Shown here in pieces: positions 53,470 through 63,846 of a DNA stretch of 64,000 bases. Every line of letters starts with the position of its first letter. Within the stretch, counting starts at the first letter, position 1. The DNA comes from Chitinophagales bacterium (GTDB lineage: Bacteria > Bacteroidota > Bacteroidia > Chitinophagales > Chitinophagaceae), in contig JAATFV010000038.1 in assembly GCA_015655015.1 (NCBI GenBank), positions 50,702-114,701 on the forward strand, written 5' to 3'. Under the pieces are notes generated by a model that worked only from the letters and a program-made list of their open reading frames with translations, did no database searches and was not told the origin of the DNA. A program made the position numbers and the translations under genes.

Positions 53470-56400
53470 ATGGCGTTACCGCACCTTATTAAATATGTAT
53501 ATACCAATGGGACCGATGAAGTAATTCGCCGGGGAAAGAAAATCCATGCCATTGGCTACGTTGAGCTGGTCGAATACGACGAGCTGTTTGAATCCGTTAC
53601 TTTTCGGGTAAAGGATGACAGCTACGCAACGTATTACAAGGTATACGTGCAGAAGTTCAAGGATGCCAAAACGCTGTCTATCCGATGCAGCTGCCCTTAT
53701 AACCTGGGAGATATCTGCCGCCATGAAGCCGGAGCCCTTATCCAGCTGCAGGAGCTGCTGGACAGGAATATGCTGAAAGCGGAGCAGATAAGCTACGATC
53801 AGCAGCATACCGTCGTGAAAATGAAATTCATCGACATTAAAAGCATCCGCCTGCTTTGCTCTCCCGACACCCTGGGCGAAGCAGAAAAATACCTGCAAAC
53901 ACAAAAAGCAAAAATAGAATACGCCAAAGATGAAATGGTAAAAGCTACCGTCGAACTGGACGGACAAATTTACCAGGTCGTGATCCGGAAGAACGAAGAG
54001 CGGAATTTCGATACCAGCAGCAATTATGCAGATACGGCGCATCCCCTTTGCCTCCCCAAGGTGATCGTTTTTTTACAGCTGCTTCATGCCCACGGAGCCT
54101 ATTACTTTGACAGCATCCGGAATTGGGACAAGGAAAAGAATAAATTGCTCGAAGCCTATGGCTATTCCCTGTCCGATGACCTGAAAGGAAAATTCGAGTT
54201 CACCTATAAGGATGGGAAGCCTTTTTTGCGGGTATTGGACGTCTCTATCAAAAGGGTGGCGCCCCTGGCTACAGGCCGTCCAAGGACAGCGGAAGCCGAC
54301 TTGCCGGTTGCCGTGGCTTCGGAAGAGGAAAAGCCCGCCGGAGTGGCGCAAAGGCTGGGGATCGTTTTCAATTTTAACCAGGCCAGCTTCCCGGGTTTCG
54401 CCCTGGACGCCATCGCCGGAGAGAGCAATGAGGAACAGTCTTCCTATACGGGGAAGGTGGAAAAAATGGACCTTACAAAATTCGTAAATACAGATACCCT
54501 TAACGAGTTCGACAAACAGCTGATCCCCTCCCTTCGTAAGATGCAAAGTCCGGAAATCAGCAAATACCTCAACCGGAACTCCCCTTTTAGCGGCATTTGG
54601 GAAAATATCATTCACCACGAAGAAGATGACCTCCCCGAAGAAACGAAAAAGCTGATGGTGGAATACCTGCACCCCAAGCTGAAGAAACTGTTTGCGGAAG
54701 TGAATAGCAACCCGTTTATTTTTTACCTCAACGGGCACAAACCCTTTAAAACGTCCAATCTTCAGCCTATCGGCATAACAGGGGATACCATTACCCCCTT
54801 CTTTAACGTCACTGTTCAGGGAGACCGGTTCGAGCTGGTATGTTATGTGAAGATCAATGGACAGCCAGTCGAAGTCTCTCAGAATGAATGCAATAGCAGT
54901 GTCGTATTCTTTTATAATAACAATCTTTACCTCTGGAACAAACCGGAAGATATCGTCCTGGTGGAGAAATTCATCGGTAAAGATAAATGGCTGATCGACA
55001 AGGAAGACTGGCCGGCCCAGCTAAAAACATTTGTGCTGCCTCTCACCAAGGATTACCATGTGGATTTTGATGAGACCCTGGTAAAAGAAGTGAAAGACGG
55101 AGACCCGGAAAAAAAATTATTACTCCAGGAAAAAGGAGATTACCTGGTATTTCAACCCCTCTTCTCCTACAAAGGATTTGAGACCCGGCCGGGAGGGAAA
55201 GATGAGATCATTGTTCCCGATGGATCCCAGGTGCTGGTCGTGCATCGTAATAAAGAGGCGGAATTACAATTCTTCCGCAAGCTGGAGTCCCTTCATTCCC
55301 AGTTCATTCATCCGGAAGGCTCCAATAGCCTGGCCCTGAAAGGTGCAGATGTATTAAAAAATAACTGGTTCTTCCTCTTCGTGGACGCCATGGAGGAGAT
55401 GAAAATACCGGTCTTTGGATTTGAAGCCCTGAAAAACTTCCGGTTCAATACCGCCAAACCCCAGACAAAGATCCATATCAGCAGCAACACCGACTGGTTT
55501 GACGCCCGGGTGGACATTGTCTTCGGCGATCAGAAAGTGACCATCGCGGATGTTAAAAAAGCCCTGGCCAACAGGCAGCAGTTCGTTCCCCTCGATGACG
55601 GCACCCTGGGGGTATTGCCGGAAGAATGGATAAAGAAATACTCCCTGCTGTTCCGGGTCGGAGAAGGAAAAAGCAATCAGCTGCGCCTGTCCAAATATCA
55701 TATGAGCGTAATTGATGAGCTCTATGATAACCGCAATGAGGAAGAGCTGATCATACGGCTGGAAGAGAAATACGAACAATTGCGGGAATTCAACCGTATC
55801 AAGGAAATACCCCCTCCCGCTCACCTGGAGCACATCCTCCGCCCCTACCAGGTCCATGGGTTCCACTGGCTCAATTACCTGCAGGAAGTCAACTGGGGAG
55901 GTATCCTGGCCGATGATATGGGTTTGGGTAAAACGATCCAGGCCCTTTCTTACCTCCACCATTATAAGGAAGCACACCAGCGCCTGAGCGCCCTGGTAGT
56001 CTGCCCGACCACCCTGATGTTCAACTGGGAAAATGAGATCCGGAAATTCGCACCCGGACTGACCTATCATATTCATCACGGGGGAGACAGGACACGCAAC
56101 AAACAAGCCCTTTCGGAATATAATGTGATCATCACCACTTACGGAACGCTCCGCAGTGATATCAAGCTATTGGTGGAAATTCCTTTTGATTACGCAGTGC
56201 TGGATGAATCCCAGGCTATCAAGAATCCCGGCAGCAAGGTTACCAAAGCCGCCTGCCTGTTACATGCCAAACACCGGATCTGCATGAGCGGTACCCCCTT
56301 GCAGAATAATACCTTCGACATTTTTGCCCAGATGAACTTCCTGAACCCCGGCATGCTGGGAAGCATTGAATTCTTCCGGCAGGAATTCGCCGTTCCCATC

Positions 56401-57225
56401 GATAAGTTCGGCGAACAGGATCGGAAAGACCATCTGAGAAAGCTATTATATCCCTTTATATTAAGAAGGACGAAAGAACAGGTAGCGAAAGACCTCCCCG
56501 AAAAAACGGAGACGATCCTGTTCTGCGAAATGGAAGACGAACAACGAAAAGTATACGATGCCTATCGTAACGATTACCGGGATAAGATCCTGGGAACGAT
56601 CGAGACCCAGGGTATCCAGCGGTCGCAGCTGACCATCCTGCAGGGCCTGATGAAATTGCGGCAGATCTGCGATTCTCCGGCCATCCTCAACGAAACGGAC
56701 CGGTACCCCAACCATTCCATTAAGCTCGACGAGCTGGCCCGGGAAATCACGGAAAATATCGGGGATCACAAGGCCCTGATCTTTTCCCAGTTCCTGGGGA
56801 TGCTGGCCCTTATCCGGGAAAGACTGAAAGAGCTGGATGTGAAATATGAATATTTCGACGGCAGCACTTCGGCCGTGGATAGAGAGAAGGCCATACAAAG
56901 CTTCCAGAATGATGATACCGCCCGCGTATTCCTGATCTCCCTGAAGGCGGGAGGGGTGGGTCTTAACCTTACTGCCGCGGACTACGTGTATATCGTAGAT
57001 CCCTGGTGGAACCCTGCCGTGGAACAACAAGCCATTGACCGGACCCATCGTATCGGTCAGACCAAGAATATATTTGCCTACCGGATGATCTGTAAAGACA
57101 CCATCGAAGACAAGATCCTTCAACTACAGGAAAAGAAACGGATATTGGCCAAAGACCTGATCGCTGATGATGACGGATTTGTGAAGAGCCTGACAAAGGC
57201 CGATGTAGAGTACCTGTTCTCTTAA
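53470..57225 (+). CDS. SWIM zinc-finger SNF2-family helicase
   Basis: A large ATP-dependent DNA translocase of 1251 residues. The N-terminus contains a SWIM finger with C73, C75, C83 and H85 (CSCPYNLGDICRHEAG). The middle (100-780) is a long, family-specific region. The SNF2 ATPase occupies 790-1250: motif I ADDMGLGKTIQ near 813, motif Ia VVCPTTLMFNWENE, motif II DESQAIKN near 911 (DEAH-type), motif III MSGTPLQNN, and the helicase C half with SLKAGGVGLNLTAADYV near 1158 and QAIDRTHRIGQTK near 1190. Related proteins associate with defence and repair loci, but no partner is adjacent here. It is a single gene, divergent from the M28 operon. Confidence 0.94.
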   Translation: MALPHLIKYVYTNGTDEVIRRGKKIHAIGYVELVEYDELFESVTFRVKDDSYATYYKVYVQKFKDAKTLSIRCSCPYNLGDICRHEAGALIQLQELLDRNMLKAEQISYDQQHTVVKMKFIDIKSIRLLCSPDTLGEAEKYLQTQKAKIEYAKDEMVKATVELDGQIYQVVIRKNEERNFDTSSNYADTAHPLCLPKVIVFLQLLHAHGAYYFDSIRNWDKEKNKLLEAYGYSLSDDLKGKFEFTYKDGKPFLRVLDVSIKRVAPLATGRPRTAEADLPVAVASEEEKPAGVAQRLGIVFNFNQASFPGFALDAIAGESNEEQSSYTGKVEKMDLTKFVNTDTLNEFDKQLIPSLRKMQSPEISKYLNRNSPFSGIWENIIHHEEDDLPEETKKLMVEYLHPKLKKLFAEVNSNPFIFYLNGHKPFKTSNLQPIGITGDTITPFFNVTVQGDRFELVCYVKINGQPVEVSQNECNSSVVFFYNNNLYLWNKPEDIVLVEKFIGKDKWLIDKEDWPAQLKTFVLPLTKDYHVDFDETLVKEVKDGDPEKKLLLQEKGDYLVFQPLFSYKGFETRPGGKDEIIVPDGSQVLVVHRNKEAELQFFRKLESLHSQFIHPEGSNSLALKGADVLKNNWFFLFVDAMEEMKIPVFGFEALKNFRFNTAKPQTKIHISSNTDWFDARVDIVFGDQKVTIADVKKALANRQQFVPLDDGTLGVLPEEWIKKYSLLFRVGEGKSNQLRLSKYHMSVIDELYDNRNEEELIIRLEEKYEQLREFNRIKEIPPPAHLEHILRPYQVHGFHWLNYLQEVNWGGILADDMGLGKTIQALSYLHHYKEAHQRLSALVVCPTTLMFNWENEIRKFAPGLTYHIHHGGDRTRNKQALSEYNVIITTYGTLRSDIKLLVEIPFDYAVLDESQAIKNPGSKVTKAACLLHAKHRICMSGTPLQNNTFDIFAQMNFLNPGMLGSIEFFRQEFAVPIDKFGEQDRKDHLRKLLYPFILRRTKEQVAKDLPEKTETILFCEMEDEQRKVYDAYRNDYRDKILGTIETQGIQRSQLTILQGLMKLRQICDSPAILNETDRYPNHSIKLDELAREITENIGDHKALIFSQFLGMLALIRERLKELDVKYEYFDGSTSAVDREKAIQSFQNDDTARVFLISLKAGGVGLNLTAADYVYIVDPWWNPAVEQQAIDRTHRIGQTKNIFAYRMICKDTIEDKILQLQEKKRILAKDLIADDDGFVKSLTKADVEYLFS

Positions 57226-57381
57226 TAACGGGAAACACCCGGGCCTGTATTCACCGAGCGGACCCGGGAAAGCTGGGGTCGCTCACCCTACCGGCAATCA
57301 ATTTTTGCCACTGATAACACTGGGGGATGCCTTAAGTAAACGAGCTGTTATTTTAGCAGTCAATCAGTATAATTGTCCGGT

Positions 57382-60342
57382 ATGAATCTGTCACTAAAAT
57401 ATGCTCTCCCGCTAACGCTAAGCTTTCTTTTATTCACTACGCACTCATTTTCACAGGGGGCGCCCGCGAAGATCAAAGGGTCCGTCAAAGGATCCATCGT
57501 GGATACCACCGGCAAACAGATCCTGAGCGATGCCACCGTATCGGCAACTCCCGATGCGGATACCAACGCAGCACAATTCGTTGTCACCAATAAGAAAGGC
57601 GCCTTCCAGGTCAGGAACTTAAATCCCGGCAAATACCACTTGCTCATTTCTTTTGAAGGCTACGAGCATCTGACCAGGACTTTTTTTATCAGCGCCGACA
57701 GCGCGACCACGATCGACCTGGGTACCCTGTATATGCAGCGGTCCAATGAAGAAATGGAAGCGGTGATTGTTTCGCGGCCTCCCATAACGATGAAGAAGGA
57801 TACGGTGGAATATACGGCCGGCATGTTCGCCACGAAGCCCAATGCCGTAGCAGAAGACCTGCTGAAAAAAATGCCGGGGGTACAGGTCGATAAAAATGGA
57901 AATATTACCGCCCAGGGAGAGACGGTGACGAGGATCCTGGTGGATGGCAAACGCTTTTTCAGTGACGATCCCAAGCTGGCGACGAGGAACCTTCCTCCGG
58001 ATGTCATCGATAAGATACAGGTGTTCGATGACCTTAGTGACCAGAGCAAATTTACCGGTTTCGACGATGGCAACCGGGTCAAGACGATCAATATCGTTAC
58101 GAAAAAAGACAAACGGCAGGGCTATTTCGGGAAAATGGTGGCCGGAGCAGGCAGTGACGAGAACTATGACGAGAGCATCAATCTGCATCGCTTTGACGGC
58201 AATCAGCAAATGTCCCTGCTGGGACAGGCGAACAATATCAACAAACAGAACTTTACCCCGCAGGATATCTTAGGCAGCTCCGGGGGAGGGCGCGGCGGAC
58301 GCGGCGGCGGCGGTGGAGGCGGCGGGGGAAATGGCGGCGGAGGTGGCGGCTCCAGTAATACGGGGGTAACGACCGTATGGGCCGGAGGCATGAATTACAA
58401 GAACTCGTTCGGAGCCAATACGGATATCTACGGAAGTTATTTCTATAATTACCAGCATGTATCCGTCAATACGCAGGACAGCACGTATAAGGTCCTCAAG
58501 GACGTTTCCGGCGGGGATTCAGCCAGCTCCAGCACAGGAGGTAATTCCAGCGTTCAGCGCATCCAGAATCATCGTATCAATCTCAACATCGAGCATCGGT
58601 TCGACAGCAATAACTCGGTGATCTTCCGTCCGAATGTGACCATCCAGCAGAGCACGCCGAACGCCTCGTACAACACCTTGCTGACAGACAGCAGCGGAGC
58701 TGTCTATAGTAATTCGATCGGTCACTCCTCCAGTATCAACAGCGGCTTCAACATCAACAACGCGAATCTCCAGTTCCGACATAGATTCAACAAACCGTAC
58801 CGGACGATCTCCCTGGACGTCAATACGACCGCCAATGTGAATAATGGTACGGGGTATAACTACGCCGAGAATAGTTTCTATGTAAAAAATCCACGGTTGG
58901 ATACGCTCAACCAGTTCTATAATGACTCCCTGCATTCCATTACCCTGAGCCCCACCCTTTCCTATACGGAGCCGATCGGGAAGAACCAGATCCTGGAATT
59001 CAACTACAATCATACCTATACGAAGAGCACGACTATCAACAATACCTATGATTTTGTAGACTCCGTCCACGACTATCAATCTTTCGACAGCTTATTCAGC
59101 AACTCGTATAAATTCGTCTCCAATTCCGACCGGTTTACCCTGAATTACCGTATCCAGGATGCCAAATACAACCTGTCGCTGGGGTCCGGCTTTCAGCGCA
59201 CCAGCTTCAACAGCAACAACCTGACCAAGGATATCACCGTAGCGCACAATTATCTGAACTTTACACCCACGGTCAACTTTCAATATCTTTTTTCCAGGAC
59301 CTCCCATTTGCGGCTTAACTATTCGGGCAGAACGGGGACACCTACTCCGGCCCAATTACAGCCCCTGACCACCACTTCCGATCAAATAAGCTACCAGGTC
59401 GGTAATCCGGGGCTGAAACCTCAGTTTACCCATAGCCTGCGTATGTTATTCGCCTCTTTCGATCCGGGAACGCAGCGGGTCATTTTCGCTACCGTCAATG
59501 CCAGCGCTACCGTCAATGATATCCAGTCGGCGGTCTATAATAATCTGAACGGCGGGCAGACGAGCAGCTATGTGAACCTGAACGGAACCTATAATGTCTC
59601 CGGATACTTTAATTATGGTTTTGCGCTGAAAAAGCCCAAATCCAACCTTAACCTGATAACGAATATTAATTATACACAAAGCCAGACCCTGCAGGCGGCT
59701 GATTCCGCACATGCTCTCCAGGATATTTATCAGCATATCTATACCAGGAATACGACCTTATCCCAGACGATCTCCTGGACGACGAATATCAAGAAGAACT
59801 TCGACATGAACTTTAGTTCCACTTCGCAGTATAATATTACCCGGAGGACCCAGCTGGCATCGCAGACCAGGCCCGGCCAGGGTCAGGGCAACCTGAATAC
59901 TTTTTCACAGGTCCTTTCAGCGGAGATAACGGCCTACACCAATAACGGATGGCTTATCGCCACCACCTTCGACTATACCTATACCAATACCGGCTCTTCC
60001 GGATATAATGCCAGCGTACCCCTGCTGACCCCCAGCATCGCCAAACAGCTCTTTAAGAAAAAGAACGGGGAATTACGTCTCAGCGTTTTTGACCTGCTGA
60101 ATTCCAATACTTCGGTCAACAAAACGGTATCGGCTACGAGCGCTGCCTATACCCGTACCAATGTGCTGTCACGGTATGCCATGCTTACTTTTACGTATAA
60201 TCTGAATAATTTTGCCGGCTCCAATCAAAAAAGGATGCCGGGCATGTTCCCCGGAAGGTTCCGTGGCGGCGGAGGCGGAAGAGGAGGAGGTGGCGGTGGT
60301 TTCGGAGGAGGGGGATTTGGCGGCGGCGGCCCGCTTCCCTGA
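57382..60342 (+). CDS. Outer-membrane beta-barrel (TonB-receptor-like) protein
   Basis: A 986-residue outer-membrane protein. A signal peptide (MNLSLKYALPLTLSFLLF to SFSQG) precedes a carboxypeptidase-like regulatory domain (about 30-110; GSIVDTTGKQILSDATV), a plug domain (about 130-235; KKMPGVQVDKNGNITAQGET, RILVDGKRFF) and a long barrel. A glycine-dense loop lies at about residues 300-330 and the C-terminus is a second Gly/Arg-rich tail (last 30 residues). A TTG at 57373 in the same frame adds three residues; the ATG at 57382 begins a proper signal. There is no SusD partner, so a Sus-type role is not supported. Confidence 0.88.
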   Translation: MNLSLKYALPLTLSFLLFTTHSFSQGAPAKIKGSVKGSIVDTTGKQILSDATVSATPDADTNAAQFVVTNKKGAFQVRNLNPGKYHLLISFEGYEHLTRTFFISADSATTIDLGTLYMQRSNEEMEAVIVSRPPITMKKDTVEYTAGMFATKPNAVAEDLLKKMPGVQVDKNGNITAQGETVTRILVDGKRFFSDDPKLATRNLPPDVIDKIQVFDDLSDQSKFTGFDDGNRVKTINIVTKKDKRQGYFGKMVAGAGSDENYDESINLHRFDGNQQMSLLGQANNINKQNFTPQDILGSSGGGRGGRGGGGGGGGGNGGGGGGSSNTGVTTVWAGGMNYKNSFGANTDIYGSYFYNYQHVSVNTQDSTYKVLKDVSGGDSASSSTGGNSSVQRIQNHRINLNIEHRFDSNNSVIFRPNVTIQQSTPNASYNTLLTDSSGAVYSNSIGHSSSINSGFNINNANLQFRHRFNKPYRTISLDVNTTANVNNGTGYNYAENSFYVKNPRLDTLNQFYNDSLHSITLSPTLSYTEPIGKNQILEFNYNHTYTKSTTINNTYDFVDSVHDYQSFDSLFSNSYKFVSNSDRFTLNYRIQDAKYNLSLGSGFQRTSFNSNNLTKDITVAHNYLNFTPTVNFQYLFSRTSHLRLNYSGRTGTPTPAQLQPLTTTSDQISYQVGNPGLKPQFTHSLRMLFASFDPGTQRVIFATVNASATVNDIQSAVYNNLNGGQTSSYVNLNGTYNVSGYFNYGFALKKPKSNLNLITNINYTQSQTLQAADSAHALQDIYQHIYTRNTTLSQTISWTTNIKKNFDMNFSSTSQYNITRRTQLASQTRPGQGQGNLNTFSQVLSAEITAYTNNGWLIATTFDYTYTNTGSSGYNASVPLLTPSIAKQLFKKKNGELRLSVFDLLNSNTSVNKTVSATSAAYTRTNVLSRYAMLTFTYNLNNFAGSNQKRMPGMFPGRFRGGGGGRGGGGGGFGGGGFGGGGPLP

Positions 60343-60507
60343 GGTTTTAGTTCATAAAGCACGTTTTCATCAAATTACAAATATATTTTATTTTATATTG
60401 CAGCCACCCATATATACTCTCAAAGAAATAATAAGTTAATAGCTATAATAAGGTAATTATTCTCTTATTTTACTAACCATATTATTTATTAAGATTATAT
60501 CTTATCT

Positions 60508-61947
60508 ATGCTGTTTAATTCTTTAGCCTATGCTATTTTTCTTCCTATAGTATTTATTCTGTATTGGTTTGTTGTGAACAGGTCGATGAAGCTTCAGCAT
60601 GTATTGCTTTTGGCGTCCAGCTACTTTTTTTATGCGTGCTGGGACTGGCGTTTTCTTTTTCTCCTGATCTTTTCCACCTTCCTCGATTATTTCACGGGAT
60701 TAAAAATTGAACGGTCTTCCTCCGCCAAGGCCCGGAAAATATGGCTTTTTATCAGCATATTCGTAAATCTTGGATTTCTGGGGTTCTTTAAATATTATAA
60801 CTTCTTTGCGGGATCCCTTGCTCAGCTATTGCAGCACTTCAATCTGAAACCGGATTTTGTCACGCTTAAAATCATCTTGCCCGTAGGTATTTCATTTTAC
60901 ACTTTCCACGGATTATCCTATGTGCTGGATATTTATAATAAAAAGATCCGGCCTACCACGAACTGGATCGAATACAGCCTGTTCGTAAGCTTCTTTCCCT
61001 TATTGGTGGCAGGCCCCATCGAGCGGGCTACTCATCTTCTTCCTCAGGTGGAAAAAGAAAGAAAGTTTAGCTACAGTCAGGCAGTAGATGGTTTAAGGCA
61101 GATCCTCTGGGGGTTATTCAAAAAAGTGGTCATTGCCGACAGTTTTTGCGCCGGGCAGGTAAATGCTATTTTCAATAATGCTTCCCATTATTCAGGGAGT
61201 ACCCTGGCTGTAGGTGCATTACTCTTTACATTTCAGATCTATGGAGACTTTTCAGGATATTCGGACATAGCCCTTGGAAGCGCCAGGCTTTTCGGATTTG
61301 AACTGTTGCAAAACTTTAAATTTCCTTATTTTTCCCGGGATATCGCAGAGTTCTGGCGAAGGTGGCATATTTCACTTTCTTCCTGGTTCCGTGACTATTT
61401 ATATATACCCCTCGGCGGGAGTAAAGGTCCGCTCGGAAAAAAAATACGCAATGTCTTTATCATATTCCTGGTAAGCGGGTTCTGGCATGGGGCAAATTGG
61501 ACATTTATAGCATGGGGTGCGTTAAATGCATTGTTTATCATGCCTTCTATGCTGTTCAAGACCAACAGGAATAATATAGAGATTGTTGCTCAGGGACGTT
61601 TATTACCCTCATTCAGAGAGGCGCTTTCCATTATACTGACTTTCTGCCTGACCGTCTTTGCATGGATATTTTTCAGGTCTCCCGATATCCCCTTTGCGTT
61701 TCATTACATTTCCGGCATTTTCTCCAGATCCTTTTTCCAAAAACCGGAAATATCTATTTATCTGAATTTTATTTACATCGCATTTTTCATGCTGATCGAA
61801 TGGCTGGGAAGAGAACAGAAGTACGCGATAGAAAATATTGGATTCCGATGGCACAGGCCCGCGAGATGGCTCTTTTATTGCACTCTTTTTTTAATTATTA
61901 TCTATTTTTCGGACACGGAACAACAATTCATTTACTTTCAATTCTAA
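60508..61947 (+). CDS. MBOAT-family O-acyltransferase (AlgI/DltB-like)
   Basis: An inner-membrane acyltransferase of 479 residues with roughly eleven membrane segments. It belongs to the AlgI group: SYFFYACWDWRFLFLL near 37, the LPVGISFYTFHGLSYVLD segment near 130 with one conserved histidine, IYGDFSGYSDIALG near 248, RRWHISLSSWFRDYLYIPLGG near 286 (split: RRWHISLSSWFRDYLYIP) and FWHGANWTF near 328 with the catalytic histidine. Such proteins carry acyl groups across the membrane to modify exported polysaccharide. The SGNH-like gene follows after 7 bases and is its likely partner. Confidence 0.93.
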   Translation: MLFNSLAYAIFLPIVFILYWFVVNRSMKLQHVLLLASSYFFYACWDWRFLFLLIFSTFLDYFTGLKIERSSSAKARKIWLFISIFVNLGFLGFFKYYNFFAGSLAQLLQHFNLKPDFVTLKIILPVGISFYTFHGLSYVLDIYNKKIRPTTNWIEYSLFVSFFPLLVAGPIERATHLLPQVEKERKFSYSQAVDGLRQILWGLFKKVVIADSFCAGQVNAIFNNASHYSGSTLAVGALLFTFQIYGDFSGYSDIALGSARLFGFELLQNFKFPYFSRDIAEFWRRWHISLSSWFRDYLYIPLGGSKGPLGKKIRNVFIIFLVSGFWHGANWTFIAWGALNALFIMPSMLFKTNRNNIEIVAQGRLLPSFREALSIILTFCLTVFAWIFFRSPDIPFAFHYISGIFSRSFFQKPEISIYLNFIYIAFFMLIEWLGREQKYAIENIGFRWHRPARWLFYCTLFLIIIYFSDTEQQFIYFQF

Positions 61948-61954
61948 GACTCCT

Positions 61955-62902
61955 ATGCGGAAGTTCCTGTATACTATCCTTCGGTTCATTGGATTCGGCA
62001 TATTGGTGGCATTGATCCCTGCCTCCCTCATCGGATTGTACTTCCACAAAAAGCACATAACCCTAAAGAACTTTCCTCCGCCAATGATCTCCGATAGTTA
62101 TTCCTTCAACGACAAAATGTTGTTTGCGCGAAATAAGAAGGCAAACATACTCTGCCTCGGATCATCTATGAGCTTCAATAATATAAGTTCAGAGGAGGTG
62201 GTTCACTATTTTCAATCGGATTCCTATCTGAACCTTTCCTCTTGGGGGATGAACCTGAAAGACATTTTTTATCTTCTTAAAACCTATGCTTCAATAAATA
62301 AACCCGAGATATTTATTATTAACAGCAGTTTACAGGACTTTATCGAAAAAAGGGATAAAAGAGTCGATTATACAGACTTAAAAAAATATCTGACGGGAGC
62401 TCAGCTCAGTGAATATTATTTAAAATACGGCAACCTGGTCTACTACCTGAAAAACCTTACCTATTCCAAATTGACAAAGTCATCACGCTCTATCTATGAA
62501 TCACTGGTCTATGATAAATATGGAGGTGTTCCACTTGACCCTGCCAGGTTCGTCAAAAATAACCGCAGATGGAACTATATACCCAATGCCGCCCCGGAGC
62601 AAGTTGAATATAATTATCTTGATAGCCTCTCGGGATATTGTAAAACCCACAACATAAAGCTCCTCTTTTTTGAAGCCCCGGTCAGAGAGGGAATGTTACA
62701 AAAGCAAAATAAGGAACTTCTGCTGGCCCATATTGCTAAAGTTCAGGGTATCCTTCGGAAGGACGGAAATACCTTTGTAAATGCCACGGAGCGGATCTGG
62801 CCGGACAGCTTATTCGTAGATGGCGCCCATTTCGCCGCACCCGGTGCAGCTCTTTATACGCATTATTGTTTTGAAAAGCTTGCCTTAACCAAAAGCATGT
62901 AA
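61955..62902 (+). CDS. SGNH-hydrolase-like partner of MBOAT protein
   Basis: The 315-residue protein has an N-terminal membrane anchor (residues 8-29) and an exported domain. Motifs of SGNH-type acyltransferases are visible: LCLGSSMSFNNIS near 66 (block I, GSS in place of GDS) and VDGAHFAAPGA near 289 with the Asp-x-x-His catalytic pair. It thus resembles AlgJ/AlgX or DltD, which transfer the acyl group delivered by the membrane O-acyltransferase onto a glycan outside. The 7-base gap to the MBOAT gene supports a two-gene unit. The glycan acceptor is unknown. Confidence 0.83.
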   Translation: MRKFLYTILRFIGFGILVALIPASLIGLYFHKKHITLKNFPPPMISDSYSFNDKMLFARNKKANILCLGSSMSFNNISSEEVVHYFQSDSYLNLSSWGMNLKDIFYLLKTYASINKPEIFIINSSLQDFIEKRDKRVDYTDLKKYLTGAQLSEYYLKYGNLVYYLKNLTYSKLTKSSRSIYESLVYDKYGGVPLDPARFVKNNRRWNYIPNAAPEQVEYNYLDSLSGYCKTHNIKLLFFEAPVREGMLQKQNKELLLAHIAKVQGILRKDGNTFVNATERIWPDSLFVDGAHFAAPGAALYTHYCFEKLALTKSM

Positions 62903-63265
62903 AGTGGCGGGCACAAATAGTCGGAATATCTTGCTTTATTTAGACTTCCGGGTATAGTGATAATCCGGGTTGCTCATCGGGGATTGCCCTACGATGATCA
63001 CGGATAAAATAGTATGAAAAAAACGGGAAAGCTTCGAAGAAGGACGATACAAATCTTTGTAGATCTTTGCGTTACGGGTGTCGAAATACATGTGGGTCTT
63101 GTTCATCGATATTGGGGTTATAATGGTTTGGATGGCTTTAATCGCTATCAGGGCGTTATAACGTCTAATTTACTGCTTTATTTTGCAAAAAACTGTTAAA
63201 ACAAGGACGTAGTTTTTCTATTGCACGGGGCGGGGAATAATTGTATTTTGTCCAAAATCCGCTCT
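62903..63265. other. Intergenic region after the acylation operon
   Basis: About 360 bases. A 61-codon frame (63014-63199) is present but has no family features, and its composition is that of the surrounding AT-rich DNA, so I do not call it a gene. No hairpin terminator stands out. Confidence 0.4.
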
Positions 63266-63838
63266 ATGAGAAATACTATTCTCACGCTTGCGCCCATGTT
63301 CTTGTCCGCCACGCTCTGCGCACAAGGTGTTTTTTCCAACAAGACCCAGGCCATCCTGGAACAGGTGATCCGGGATTATCCCAACCATTTTTACAATATT
63401 AAAGGGGAAATGATCACCGAGGCCCGTCAAACGACCGAATACCGGTCCACCCTTCAGCTGCCCGGCTCCTCTTCCTGTGTCGTTACTCTTTATCGGGCTG
63501 CCCGTGATGAAGGATATGGATGGACCTGCACGGTTCTGGAAGCAGAGACCTTTGAACAGGCTAAATACAGGTTCAGGGAAATCTATGGTCAACTCACGAA
63601 TAGTATCGTCACGACGAGCGGCCAGAAGACTTTTATCCTCAGCGGCCAGTATGAAGAGCCGACCCGGGAAAAGAAACGTACACAAGTGGTCTTTTCTTTA
63701 CTTCCGGGTGTCGGCGAAATGAAAAAGCTGAAAGTAGACCTTTCTGTCTGCCAGGACGGGAAAGGATGGAAGATCGACCTTAGCGTAAATGATCAGGCGT
63801 TGAAAGAAGACGTACAGAACGCTGTTACGGTTAATTAG
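63266..63838 (+). CDS. Small exported protein of unknown function
   Basis: From the ATG at 63266 the product has 190 residues with a signal peptide (MRNTILTLAPMFLSATLCAQ, cleavage after residue 20). The mature part contains QAILEQVIRDYPNHFYNIKG, a strand region YRSTLQLPGSSSCVVTLY and YGWTCTVLEAETFEQAKYRF (residues 86-105), which suggests a compact alpha/beta domain. I know no family. A TTG at 63221 in the same frame would add 15 residues before the signal and is less likely. Confidence 0.7.
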   Translation: MRNTILTLAPMFLSATLCAQGVFSNKTQAILEQVIRDYPNHFYNIKGEMITEARQTTEYRSTLQLPGSSSCVVTLYRAARDEGYGWTCTVLEAETFEQAKYRFREIYGQLTNSIVTTSGQKTFILSGQYEEPTREKKRTQVVFSLLPGVGEMKKLKVDLSVCQDGKGWKIDLSVNDQALKEDVQNAVTVN

Positions 63839-63846
63839 TCCCGTTC

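Noticed and set aside
57226..60507. Outer-membrane barrel protein considered as SusC of a polysaccharide-utilisation locus
   Set aside because: No SusD gene follows, and the downstream genes are an O-acylation pair; the glycine-rich loops are not typical of SusC.
63014..63199. 61-codon plus-strand frame
   Set aside because: No family features, AT-rich intergenic composition, and no conserved-looking start; not enough support.
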